From the NCBI GenBank assembly GCA_947176715.1, contig CAMWRR010000088.1, positions 1 through 7,608 of the forward strand: a DNA stretch of 7,608 nucleotides, in the 5' to 3' direction. Every line of letters begins with the position of its first letter. Positions within the stretch are counted from its first letter, which is position 1. Positions 1 through 6,280 of the stretch are shown here, in pieces. The notes under the pieces are model-generated. The model was not told where the DNA came from. It did no database searches and saw only the letters and a program-made list of their open reading frames with translations. This DNA is from an uncultured Rikenellaceae bacterium (GTDB taxonomy: Bacteria; Bacteroidota; Bacteroidia; Bacteroidales; Rikenellaceae). A program made the translations under genes and the position numbers.

Positions 1-309
1 AAAGAATGTATTATTGCTGCAGCATGTTTTCCTGGCTCTAGTGGTGCTCCTGTCCTATTATGTAATGTTGGTGGATATACTGATAAAAAAGGTAATCTCA
101 ATTGGGGGGCTTCTCGTCTATTCCTTTTGGGTATTTTATATGCTGGGCCACAACTCACGGTAACTGGCGACATTAAAGTTGTCACAATCCCTGATGCTCA
201 CCAAAAAGCACTATCTATTTCTAGTATCCCCAATAATTTGGGATATATAATAAAATCTGAACGTATTCAGGATTTTGTACCAATAATTAAATCATTAATA
301 GCAAAGTAG
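1..309 (+). CDS. Trypsin-like serine peptidase, C-terminal part (5' end outside window)
   Basis: The reading frame is open from the first base to the TAG stop at 307-309, giving 102 visible residues. Residues 10-18 read FPGSSGAPV, which fits the catalytic-serine loop of trypsin-fold peptidases (the GxSGxP pattern, compare GDSGGP). S14, codon at 40-42, would be the nucleophile. The following VLLCNVGGY and the LFLLGILYAG stretch fit the two closing beta strands of the C-terminal barrel. The His and Asp of the triad must lie to the left of the window. An internal TTG at 127 could be taken as a start, but that would cut off the active-site loop, so I reject it. No signal peptide can be judged. 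Composition is AT-rich, unlike the genes right of 1698. The next gene starts 9 bp later on the same strand, which suggests co-transcription. The peptidase fold call is fairly safe; the substrate and role are unknown. Confidence 0.75.
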   Translation, partial: KECIIAAACFPGSSGAPVLLCNVGGYTDKKGNLNWGASRLFLLGILYAGPQLTVTGDIKVVTIPDAHQKALSISSIPNNLGYIIKSERIQDFVPIIKSLIAK

Positions 310-318
310 TATTTAATA

Positions 319-1227
319 ATGGGAAAAATAACAGATGCGTTAAACGCATATGATATAGAAAAAGGGAATTTAGATGAATTGTATAGGATATTCAAGGAAG
401 TAGACGATTATGATATCCCTATTGTACGTTTCACTATATATCCAGGATCTGGGTTAATACGGCAAAGGATTAATCTCAGAGGGAAGGAGTTCCAGGAAGT
501 ATCCGAACTCAATTATCCACCTGCTAATTATTTGTCAAATCATGGAAGAGCAAACCTTCCCTATCAATCCATGTTTTATGCTTGTTTCTTCCCGAGTGAA
601 AATGAGCCTAATACACCCATACCACGAATAGTATCGTTATTAGAAACATCATCCTTTTTTAAAGACAAAGAAAGTACCGGAATAGAACGAGTAACCGTAT
701 CAAGATGGGATGTGTTAGAAACACTAAATCTTATAGCTCTTCCTTTTTCGGGAGATTATAACAGACCTTGTCAAGATGTTTTAAATTTTGTAAAGGCTTG
801 GCAGGATATTATTAATGACGCATCAGTTAATCCGGAAGGATTAGAATTAATACAATATATGTCAAATGAGATTGCAACGGATTTTTCTTTTGATAATGAA
901 TATATAAAGATTGCAAATTTTGTTAATTATTTACTCAATGTTAATGCTAAAACAAAAGATGCCGATGGTATTATTTATCCATCAGTCCCTGCTCAAGGCG
1001 GTGGCTTTAATGTGGCAGTCAAACCAAATATTGCAGATGCAAAAATTAAGTTTGTCGGAGCGTCCTTATGTCATCTATTAAAACAACACGATAAATCATA
1101 TGTTGCCTTAATGAATGACTCTCTGGTGGATTCATATGGGACACTTACTTATATTAAAAGAGCACATGATAAAGATGAACTAGAAATGTATAAGCAATAT
1201 GCTAATGGACTCAATTTTGTAAATTAA
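319..1227 (+). CDS. Hypothetical protein with divergent RES-like (NAD+-degrading) domain signature
   Basis: This gene encodes 302 residues with no signal peptide or membrane segment, so it is probably cytoplasmic. I do not recognise a named family with certainty, but three spaced blocks resemble the RES domain, whose members (for example MbcT-type toxins) degrade NAD+. They are GRANLP (R77) followed by FYAC (Y87), LLET (E109), and YPSV (S222) followed by GFNVAVKP (N231). This is the Arg...Tyr...Glu...Ser order that gives the fold its name. Between E109 and S222 lies an insertion richer in helix and acidic residues, and about 35 residues precede the domain, so the protein is longer than a minimal RES toxin of about 150-200 residues. 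The ATG at 319 has no Shine-Dalgarno sequence, as is usual in Bacteroidetes. It follows the peptidase stop by 9 bp, so the two are probably one transcript. Codon use is strongly AT-biased. No obvious antitoxin gene is visible. Reality of the gene is secure; the RES assignment is moderate. Confidence 0.6.
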   Translation: MGKITDALNAYDIEKGNLDELYRIFKEVDDYDIPIVRFTIYPGSGLIRQRINLRGKEFQEVSELNYPPANYLSNHGRANLPYQSMFYACFFPSENEPNTPIPRIVSLLETSSFFKDKESTGIERVTVSRWDVLETLNLIALPFSGDYNRPCQDVLNFVKAWQDIINDASVNPEGLELIQYMSNEIATDFSFDNEYIKIANFVNYLLNVNAKTKDADGIIYPSVPAQGGGFNVAVKPNIADAKIKFVGASLCHLLKQHDKSYVALMNDSLVDSYGTLTYIKRAHDKDELEMYKQYANGLNFVN

Positions 1228-1264
1228 TTAGATGATCTTTTGTTTGCCCAATATGTTTATCAAT

Positions 1265-1275
1265 AGTATTAACCC
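1265..1275 (+). repeat. 11-bp direct repeat, copy 1
   Basis: AGTATTAACCC occurs here and again at 1368-1378, 103 bp downstream. The bases after each copy are loosely alike (GTCTCAG versus CTACTGAG). It could be a relic of recombination at the edge of the AT-rich segment or chance; it is too short to call an attachment site. Confidence 0.35.
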
Positions 1276-1367
1276 GTCTCAGATGGCGTGGTTTGTTTGG
1301 CTAAACTTCATCGATTTAGTTGTAATATATTGATATTCAATCATAAATCACTTCTTCAACGAGGAGG

Positions 1368-1378
1368 AGTATTAACCC
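1368..1378 (+). repeat. 11-bp direct repeat, copy 2
   Basis: Second copy of AGTATTAACCC, 17 bp before the strong hairpin at 1395-1434. Same caveats as copy 1. Confidence 0.35.
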
Positions 1379-1394
1379 CTACTGAGAAAATCAT

Positions 1395-1434
1395 ACCAGC
1401 GCGATAAACGACGTAAGTTGTTTATCGCGCTGGT
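1395..1434. terminator. Long hairpin, possible terminator for the protease/RES-like transcript
   Basis: The left arm ACCAGCGCGATAAAC (1395-1409) is the exact reverse complement of 1420-1434. The inner bases GAC (1410-1412) and GTT (1417-1419) also pair, with one G-U, extending the stem to 18 bp around a GTAA tetraloop of the GNRA type. No T-run follows on the + strand (GCCTTATAATC) and only a weak one follows on the minus strand, so this is not a textbook intrinsic terminator. Its position 168 bp beyond the RES-like stop fits a 3'-end stabilising or terminating structure. It could equally be a binding or cleavage site at the edge of an inserted segment. The structure is certain; the function is not. 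Confidence 0.5.
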
Positions 1435-1645
1435 GCCTTATAATCATTATCCGGTACCACATATTCGCAAATTACGCATACCCGCACAAAACACATCGAT
1501 AAAATGCGACATGCACAAAGACAATTCCGAAACGTGACGGCACACCCCCTTAATTTCCCCATACCGCTTACGGACCGGACAAAACGTAGACAAGGACAAA
1601 ATTTAACGGTCTCTAACAGAATCCTACAATTACGGGAAAGGCATC

Positions 1646-1676
1646 AAAAAAAACGGATCGTATCCCTACGACCCGT
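1646..1676 (-). terminator. Intrinsic terminator of the GNAT acetyltransferase gene
   Basis: Read on the minus strand, ACGGGTCGT (1676-1668) pairs with ACGATCCGT (1661-1653) over 9 bp with one G-U pair and a 6-base loop. Eight T residues follow, the first of them overlapping the last stem base (1653-1646). It lies 21 bp beyond the acetyltransferase stop codon. This is a clear rho-independent terminator. Confidence 0.85.
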
Positions 1677-1697
1677 CGTTTAACAATCAATCATCAT

Positions 1698-2219
1698 CTA
1701 TTTTTTGTTTATCAGCTGAAGCGTAAGCTCGTCTTTCCACTGCTGGCCCACCCTGATCCAGTCGCGACGTATGCCGGCCTGTATGAAGCCGCGACGACTG
1801 AATAGCTCGTAAGAGGGGGTGTTGTCGGTGGGGATGTTGCAGTAGAGCTGGTGCAGACCGAGTACGTCGAAAGCATACTCCACCAATTTGTCGAGGGCCT
1901 GTGCGGCAAAACCCTTGCCTCGCATCTGTTCGTCGTAGATGAGGATGCCCACGCCCGCACGGCGGTTGAACGGGTCGAAGTCGAACAGGTCTATCGCCCC
2001 TACGGGAATGTTGGTCTGCGAGTGGACTATCACGAAACGCTGTTGCTTGGTCTCGTATATGTCAAGATGCGATGTCTCGATATAACGTTTGAGGACATAT
2101 TTGGAATAGGGTGCCGTGGTCTCGCTTACACGCCATACCTCAGGATCATTCTCCCAACGATAGAGAAAACCGATATCTTCAGGTTCCAATGCTCTCAAAT
2201 GAATATCTTTTGCCTTCAT
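1698..2219 (-). CDS. GNAT family N-acetyltransferase (RimJ/RimL or SpeG-like)
   Basis: The 173-residue product transfers an acetyl group from acetyl-CoA to an amine. The substrate cannot be told from sequence; polyamine (SpeG-like) and protein N-terminal (RimJ/RimL-like) acetylation are both possible. The fold is visible from end to end: a beta strand at residues 5-10 (IHLRAL), helix alpha-1 at about 13-25 (EPEDIGFLYRWEN), central strands at 61-80, and motif A at 88-106 with the acetyl-CoA pyrophosphate loop MRGKGFAA (R100, G101, G103, A105). Motif B follows (LYCNIPTDNTPSYELFSRRGF) with N133 and Y137, the usual coenzyme A contact and general acid. Length is normal for a single-domain GNAT. 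The ATG lacks a Shine-Dalgarno sequence; the AT-rich leader before it is typical of the phylum. The gene is flanked by its own terminator and by the terminator of the upstream operon, so it is probably monocistronic. Confidence 0.9.
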   Translation of the reverse strand: MKAKDIHLRALEPEDIGFLYRWENDPEVWRVSETTAPYSKYVLKRYIETSHLDIYETKQQRFVIVHSQTNIPVGAIDLFDFDPFNRRAGVGILIYDEQMRGKGFAAQALDKLVEYAFDVLGLHQLYCNIPTDNTPSYELFSRRGFIQAGIRRDWIRVGQQWKDELTLQLINKK

Positions 2220-2300
2220 ACTATTTTTTTATTTACGGTTAATAGAATGCTGTTTAAGGTTAACAAGTTTTTATCATTACCCTTTCACACATACCCTTAC

Positions 2301-2333
2301 CAACAATAATGCCAAAAACACAAAACAGGCAAA
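2301..2333 (-). promoter_or_regulatory. Possible Bacteroidetes-type promoter for the GNAT gene
   Basis: On the minus strand TTTG (2333-2330) is followed after 21 bp by TATTGTTG (2308-2301), one mismatch from the TAnnTTTG -7 element. It would place the transcript start about 75 bases before the acetyltransferase ATG. Two short degenerate elements in an AT-rich gap can occur by chance. Confidence 0.3.
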
Positions 2334-2420
2334 AAATATTTTAAATTTTTATTCACCACCAACGCCCGCTCATCCAAAAACAGGCGCTATCACATTAATA
2401 CACAAGATATTACAATACAC

Positions 2421-2471
2421 AAAAACAGAACCGAAAAAACGAGAAAAATCACCCCGTAATTTTCGGTTCTG
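2421..2471 (-). terminator. Terminator of the nrnA-rlmH-histidine kinase operon
   Basis: A perfect 12-bp inverted repeat, CAGAACCGAAAA at 2426-2437 against TTTTCGGTTCTG at 2460-2471, encloses a 22-base loop. On the minus strand it is followed directly by five T residues (2425-2421). It lies 21 bp past the kinase stop codon. The + strand lacks a T-run, so termination is expected mainly on the minus strand. The loop is longer than usual for an intrinsic terminator. Confidence 0.7.
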
Positions 2472-2492
2472 CATATATAGTCTCGGAAAAAA

Positions 2493-5400
2493 TCAAACCG
2501 CATCCTCGTCGGCGGACGGTATGAATACCGTAAAGGTGGTCCCCTCGCCGTAAACGGATGTGAAACGTATATCGCCGTTCATATTCTTCATTATCTGACG
2601 CGATATCGTAAGGCCTATGCCGCTACCGGTCTTCTTGGTGGTGAACGACGGACGGAATATCATCTCCTTGTCTTCGTCCTTTATGCCGACGCCGTTATCC
2701 CTGACACTGATTTCATAGCCGCCCTCCACCTCGTCGAACGACACCTCCACCGTAGGGTTGTCCACGCCGCCCACCGCATATATGGCGTTCACTATAATGT
2801 TGACTATCACGCTACGGAAGTTGCCGGCATCGAGCATCACCCACGGAATCTTGGGCGACACGTTGTTTTCATACACCACCGTGACATCGGGGTAGGTAAG
2901 ATATAGATGGAGTATGTCGGCCATAAGCGGTGTCAGATCCACACGCTCCAACGGCTTCATATTCATCTTGGCGAAGTTGGAGAACTCCGACACTATCCCC
3001 GAGAGCACGTCTATCTGAGAGACTATGGCCTTGAGCGAATCGTCTATATCGGCGGCCCAGTCGGCATCGCCTTTGGCTTTGCGGCGTTGAAGCATCTGCA
3101 CTTTGAGCTTGATGGGGGTGAGCGGATTCTTTATCTCGTGGGCTATCTGTTGCGCCAGTATCTTCCACGCCCCCTCGCGTTCGCGGCGCGCCAGCTCCTC
3201 GTATGATGCCTCCAGATCGCTTACCGTGTTGTTGTATTGCTCTATCAGCAGGTCGAGCTCGCTACCGTGCTTGTGTCTATAACCGGTTATCCTGCGCCGG
3301 TAGCGGATGTCGCGTATGCTACGTCCTATAAGGTTGAGCGGCTGCATTATCTGCTTGTAAAGGAAGAGCGACACGAGCAACCCGATAGTCAACGCCAGCA
3401 CGAATATGTTGAGTATGTTGATGATAAGCGGCAACGAAGTGGGCTTGTTGTCGGAGTCGAGGAATACTATGTTAATGTATGAGCGTGTGCCGTCGTCGTG
3501 CCTGAACAGGGTGTAGAGCGACAGATACTCCGTCACTCCGGCCTTTTCGTGCACCACCTTCGTCTTCATATTTTCACCCGCATTGAATATGTCGGGATTG
3601 ATCTTGCGCGGCACAATCTTGTTCTCCAACGCCATAGGCGACGAGGCGGCTATAAGGTCGCCGTTACGACCGAACACGTTTATGTTGGCGTGAAACCGAC
3701 GCTCTCCCTGCTGTGCCCAACGGGCGAGAGCCTCGTGGTCGGATGCCGAGGGGGCCGTCTTGAAATTATTGCGGTAGTCGGAGTTGACGTAGAAGGAGGT
3801 GTTGAACATAGTGGTGCTCAGATCGAGCCTCTGGTTGTCGACGAAGAACTGCGACACGGCCCACAGTATGATGCCCACCGTAGCCACTATCACCCCCATG
3901 ACCGTCACCCGCACACGCGAATATATCCCGGCCTTGAAATAGCTCGTAACGGGTATATATACGGAGAAGCCGAGAAAGAACGCCTCCCCTGCCAGCAACA
4001 TTATGAAAATATAGACAAATAGTGTGAGCTTGTTCAGAAAGGTCACATTCTGCCGCGACACCACCGAAAAGGTGTTGCGGTTGTTACGGTCGCGGTATAT
4101 GAAGTGTTTGTAGTGGGAGCTCGCGTAGAACGGGCTGATATATCCCGACTCGTTCTCTATCAGGGAGCGACCGTATATATACTCGCCGTTGTACTCCACT
4201 ATGTGGTTCTCGAGAACCTTCACGAACGAATATGCCGAAGCGCCCTTAACCATAGGTGTGTCGCCGGTGAGCAGATAGGAGTAGAGGGTGTTGTTGGCAT
4301 ACTGCTCGCCGTCCGCAAGACGGGCCGCGGCCTCCTGTTGCAGCGCGTTGAGGTGGTTACGGTTATTGTGGAATATCATGGAGGTGAGCATACCCGCCAT
4401 AATCAACACATACCACGAGAAGTGTATCCGACGACCGCTCAGAGCTCCCGCCAGCTGTGTAACCGCGAGCGACGCGACGAAAAATACGGCGACATTCTCC
4501 AGACCGAAGAAGTACTCATGCCATACCAGCATGGCGGTTATGACTATCGTAGGCCGGGCGCACGAGTAGAATATCACCATCTTCCTGCCGCACAAGGCAC
4601 GTGTCAGGTGGTAGAAGAGCAGATATATCGTTATCTGCGCCACCACCATAAGATATATGACGAACGTCTGCAGATCGAGCGAGAATATGTTTATGAGGTC
4701 TTTCCCGTAATAGTTCGCGTATATGAATCGCGAGATGAGATACATCTGCCATATCAGAAGCAACGACGACACCGGCAACCACGCCACCGAGCCCAATATC
4801 TTCCATCGGCGCGACAGACCGCGCACCTGCCGCAATATGCGCATTTTAAGACGCGATGCCATACTCGCCACTATAAGGAGCAAGAACGTATCGACGAATA
4901 CGTTGCCTATGGTGAAGTAGTGGAACGACTCCGCAGCGAACAGCTTGTTCATGTCGGAGTGGGGGCTGAACCAGAACGAACCCTCTGACGGAAACCCCAT
5001 ATACACAGCCAGAAAACGCAGAGCCGCAATAACGACGGCCGCCGTAAGTATCACCGCTATGGTGTCGAAACGTCGCGACAACCTTATGGCAATGAGCGTT
5101 ATGCCGTAACAGAATATGAAGAAACCCAACAGACCTATATACTCCATAGGCGTAAGGTTACGTTCTATCTTACGCGGCTCTATGCCGAAGAGCAACGAAC
5201 CGTCGCTGCCGTGTATGTTGTAACCCTTTGTACTGTAAGGCACTATGGCGTAACGCTTGGTATCGAGCAGATGGCTCTCCGTTGCCGAAGACACCATATT
5301 CTTGCTCGGAGAATAGAACGACAGATTTATGAGCGATATGGCCTTTCTGTCGCCCGACTGACGCATCATTGGCAAAAGCACCTTATTGCCGAGGAAGACG

Positions 5401-5789
5401 AACTGACGGGTAGTGTCGGTGGCGAGAAGCTCCGCCGGAGTATCCATCGGCGACTTGCTCCAGTAGACCAACGAATCGCGCTCGAACAGGAATATACCGC
5501 TGTTATAGGAGCGCAACCCCTTAACCATGGAGCTGTCGCGCCATACGAAAGAGGCGTCCTTGCTTTTGGTCGTATCCAACCATATATCGGATATGGCGTC
5601 GAACTCACGCTCCATTACGGCCACTGCCGCCTCTATTCCGTTGTGGTAGTCGGAGTAATAGAGCCTGCCCGACAATCTGCCGAAGAGAATGCAGGCGAAC
5701 ATCAGCGACACGCTCGACACGAGCCACCACCGCCTCATAAACGAATCGACCCGGGCAGCATATCTGCGGAATCCTATATGTTTAACCAT
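2493..5789 (-). CDS. Large multi-pass membrane sensor histidine kinase, NtrY-like
   Basis: The 1098-residue inner-membrane kinase is expected to autophosphorylate a histidine and pass the phosphate to a response regulator. One membrane helix lies at about 21-38. An outer loop of about 170 residues follows, then a cluster of roughly eight helices between about 212 and 473, a second loop (about 474-587), two helices (about 588-650), a third loop (about 651-785) and a last helix (about 786-812). The third loop contains INVFGRNGDLIAASSP, which resembles a Cache/PAS-like sensor strand pair. A HAMP-like linker (about 813-866) leads to the dimerisation helix with H-box QIAHEIKNPLTPIKL; H884 is the phospho-acceptor. 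The ATPase domain shows the N-box (N997, N1001), G1 DNGVGI (1031-1036), F-box FRPSFTTK and G2 GSGIGLTI (1055-1062), so it looks active. The AHEIKNPLTPIK form is typical of the NtrY group. It is the last gene of the group, 14 bp after rlmH. No response regulator gene is in the window. Signal and target are unknown. Confidence 0.9.
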   Translation of the reverse strand: MVKHIGFRRYAARVDSFMRRWWLVSSVSLMFACILFGRLSGRLYYSDYHNGIEAAVAVMEREFDAISDIWLDTTKSKDASFVWRDSSMVKGLRSYNSGIFLFERDSLVYWSKSPMDTPAELLATDTTRQFVFLGNKVLLPMMRQSGDRKAISLINLSFYSPSKNMVSSATESHLLDTKRYAIVPYSTKGYNIHGSDGSLLFGIEPRKIERNLTPMEYIGLLGFFIFCYGITLIAIRLSRRFDTIAVILTAAVVIAALRFLAVYMGFPSEGSFWFSPHSDMNKLFAAESFHYFTIGNVFVDTFLLLIVASMASRLKMRILRQVRGLSRRWKILGSVAWLPVSSLLLIWQMYLISRFIYANYYGKDLINIFSLDLQTFVIYLMVVAQITIYLLFYHLTRALCGRKMVIFYSCARPTIVITAMLVWHEYFFGLENVAVFFVASLAVTQLAGALSGRRIHFSWYVLIMAGMLTSMIFHNNRNHLNALQQEAAARLADGEQYANNTLYSYLLTGDTPMVKGASAYSFVKVLENHIVEYNGEYIYGRSLIENESGYISPFYASSHYKHFIYRDRNNRNTFSVVSRQNVTFLNKLTLFVYIFIMLLAGEAFFLGFSVYIPVTSYFKAGIYSRVRVTVMGVIVATVGIILWAVSQFFVDNQRLDLSTTMFNTSFYVNSDYRNNFKTAPSASDHEALARWAQQGERRFHANINVFGRNGDLIAASSPMALENKIVPRKINPDIFNAGENMKTKVVHEKAGVTEYLSLYTLFRHDDGTRSYINIVFLDSDNKPTSLPLIINILNIFVLALTIGLLVSLFLYKQIMQPLNLIGRSIRDIRYRRRITGYRHKHGSELDLLIEQYNNTVSDLEASYEELARREREGAWKILAQQIAHEIKNPLTPIKLKVQMLQRRKAKGDADWAADIDDSLKAIVSQIDVLSGIVSEFSNFAKMNMKPLERVDLTPLMADILHLYLTYPDVTVVYENNVSPKIPWVMLDAGNFRSVIVNIIVNAIYAVGGVDNPTVEVSFDEVEGGYEISVRDNGVGIKDEDKEMIFRPSFTTKKTGSGIGLTISRQIMKNMNGDIRFTSVYGEGTTFTVFIPSADEDAV

Positions 5790-5803
5790 CGGCGTATCTT
5801 TTT

Positions 5804-6277
5804 TTATCTATGATGATACGGCTCTTTGCGTATTATAGTGAAAGCGCGGTAGAGCTGTTCGGTAAATAGCAACCTTATCATCTGGTGCGAAAATGTCATG
5901 CGCGACACGGACAACCTCTCGCCGGTGAGTGCGCGCACCTGTTCGGAGAAGCCGTATGCGCCGCCCACCACGAAAGCCAACCGGCGTACGCTTCTGTTCA
6001 TCGCCTCCTCCAGCCACGAGGCCAACTCCTCGGAGCTACGCTCGGTGCCGTGCTCGTCGAGCAACACTATGCGGTCGTACGGCTCCAGCGCCGCCGTCAG
6101 GGCCTCGCCCTCGCGCCGCCTCAGCTCCGCCTCGGAGAGGGAGCCACCGCCGCGTATGTCGGGAACCGTCGCCACCGAAAACTTCACATAACGCGTAAGC
6201 CGCTTCACATACTCCTTCATACCCTCCTCCACGAACGATACGTTGGTACGTCCTACCACCACCAGATCGATATTCAT
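5804..6277 (-). CDS. rlmH: 23S rRNA (pseudouridine1915-N3)-methyltransferase RlmH
   Basis: RlmH is a small SPOUT-class methyltransferase. Working as a dimer on assembled 70S ribosomes, it uses S-adenosylmethionine to methylate N3 of pseudouridine 1915 in helix 69 of 23S rRNA. The 157-residue length matches the family (about 155-160). The trefoil-knot signatures are present: LLDEHGTERSSEELA at 72-86, VVGGAYGFSEQV at 103-114 (the cofactor-binding glycines G105 and G106), and the C-terminal block LSVSRMTFSHQMIRLLFTEQ followed by YRAF and the terminal YHH (154-156) that shapes the active site. The ATG at 6277 is separated from the nrnA stop by only 3 bp, so translation is probably coupled. The stop lies 14 bp before the kinase ATG. 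Nothing is missing or unusual. Confidence 0.97.
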   Translation of the reverse strand: MNIDLVVVGRTNVSFVEEGMKEYVKRLTRYVKFSVATVPDIRGGGSLSEAELRRREGEALTAALEPYDRIVLLDEHGTERSSEELASWLEEAMNRSVRRLAFVVGGAYGFSEQVRALTGERLSVSRMTFSHQMIRLLFTEQLYRAFTIIRKEPYHHR

Positions 6278-6280
6278 ACC

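Larger units (their letters stand above)
1228..1697. other. Non-coding boundary region between AT-rich accessory genes and GC-richer core genes
   Basis: This 470-bp stretch holds no convincing open reading frame on either strand, no tRNA and no rRNA that I can see. The left part (1228-1380) shares the AT-rich composition of the genes before it. The right part drifts toward the composition of the genes after it. It contains an 11-bp direct repeat (1265-1275 and 1368-1378), a strong hairpin (1395-1434) and the terminator of the acetyltransferase gene (1646-1676). The stretch 1435-1645 holds nothing I can identify. A purine-rich GAGGAGGAG at 1361-1369 resembles a ribosome binding site but is not followed by a start codon. 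Confidence 0.6.

Noticed and set aside
127..309. A separate 60-residue protein starting at TTG 127
   Set aside because: The frame is open to position 1 and the upstream part carries the peptidase active-site loop, so this is the tail of a longer gene.
1361..1369. GAGGAGGAG as a ribosome binding site for a small gene
   Set aside because: No ATG, GTG or TTG follows at a workable distance with an open frame.
1228..1697. tRNA gene or tRNA-derived attachment site, or CRISPR repeats
   Set aside because: No cloverleaf, no T-loop GTTCGA-type block and no regularly spaced repeats could be found on either strand.
1851..2309. A 152-codon open frame on the + strand over the GNAT gene
   Set aside because: It is antisense to a complete GNAT domain and shows no domain of its own; its tail merely runs into the AT-rich gap.
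4104..4988. A 294-codon open frame on the + strand inside the kinase gene
   Set aside because: Antisense shadow of the kinase membrane region; low-complexity composition rich in Arg, His and Tyr, no recognisable motif. The same applies to the frames at 3498-4022 and 5211-5813.
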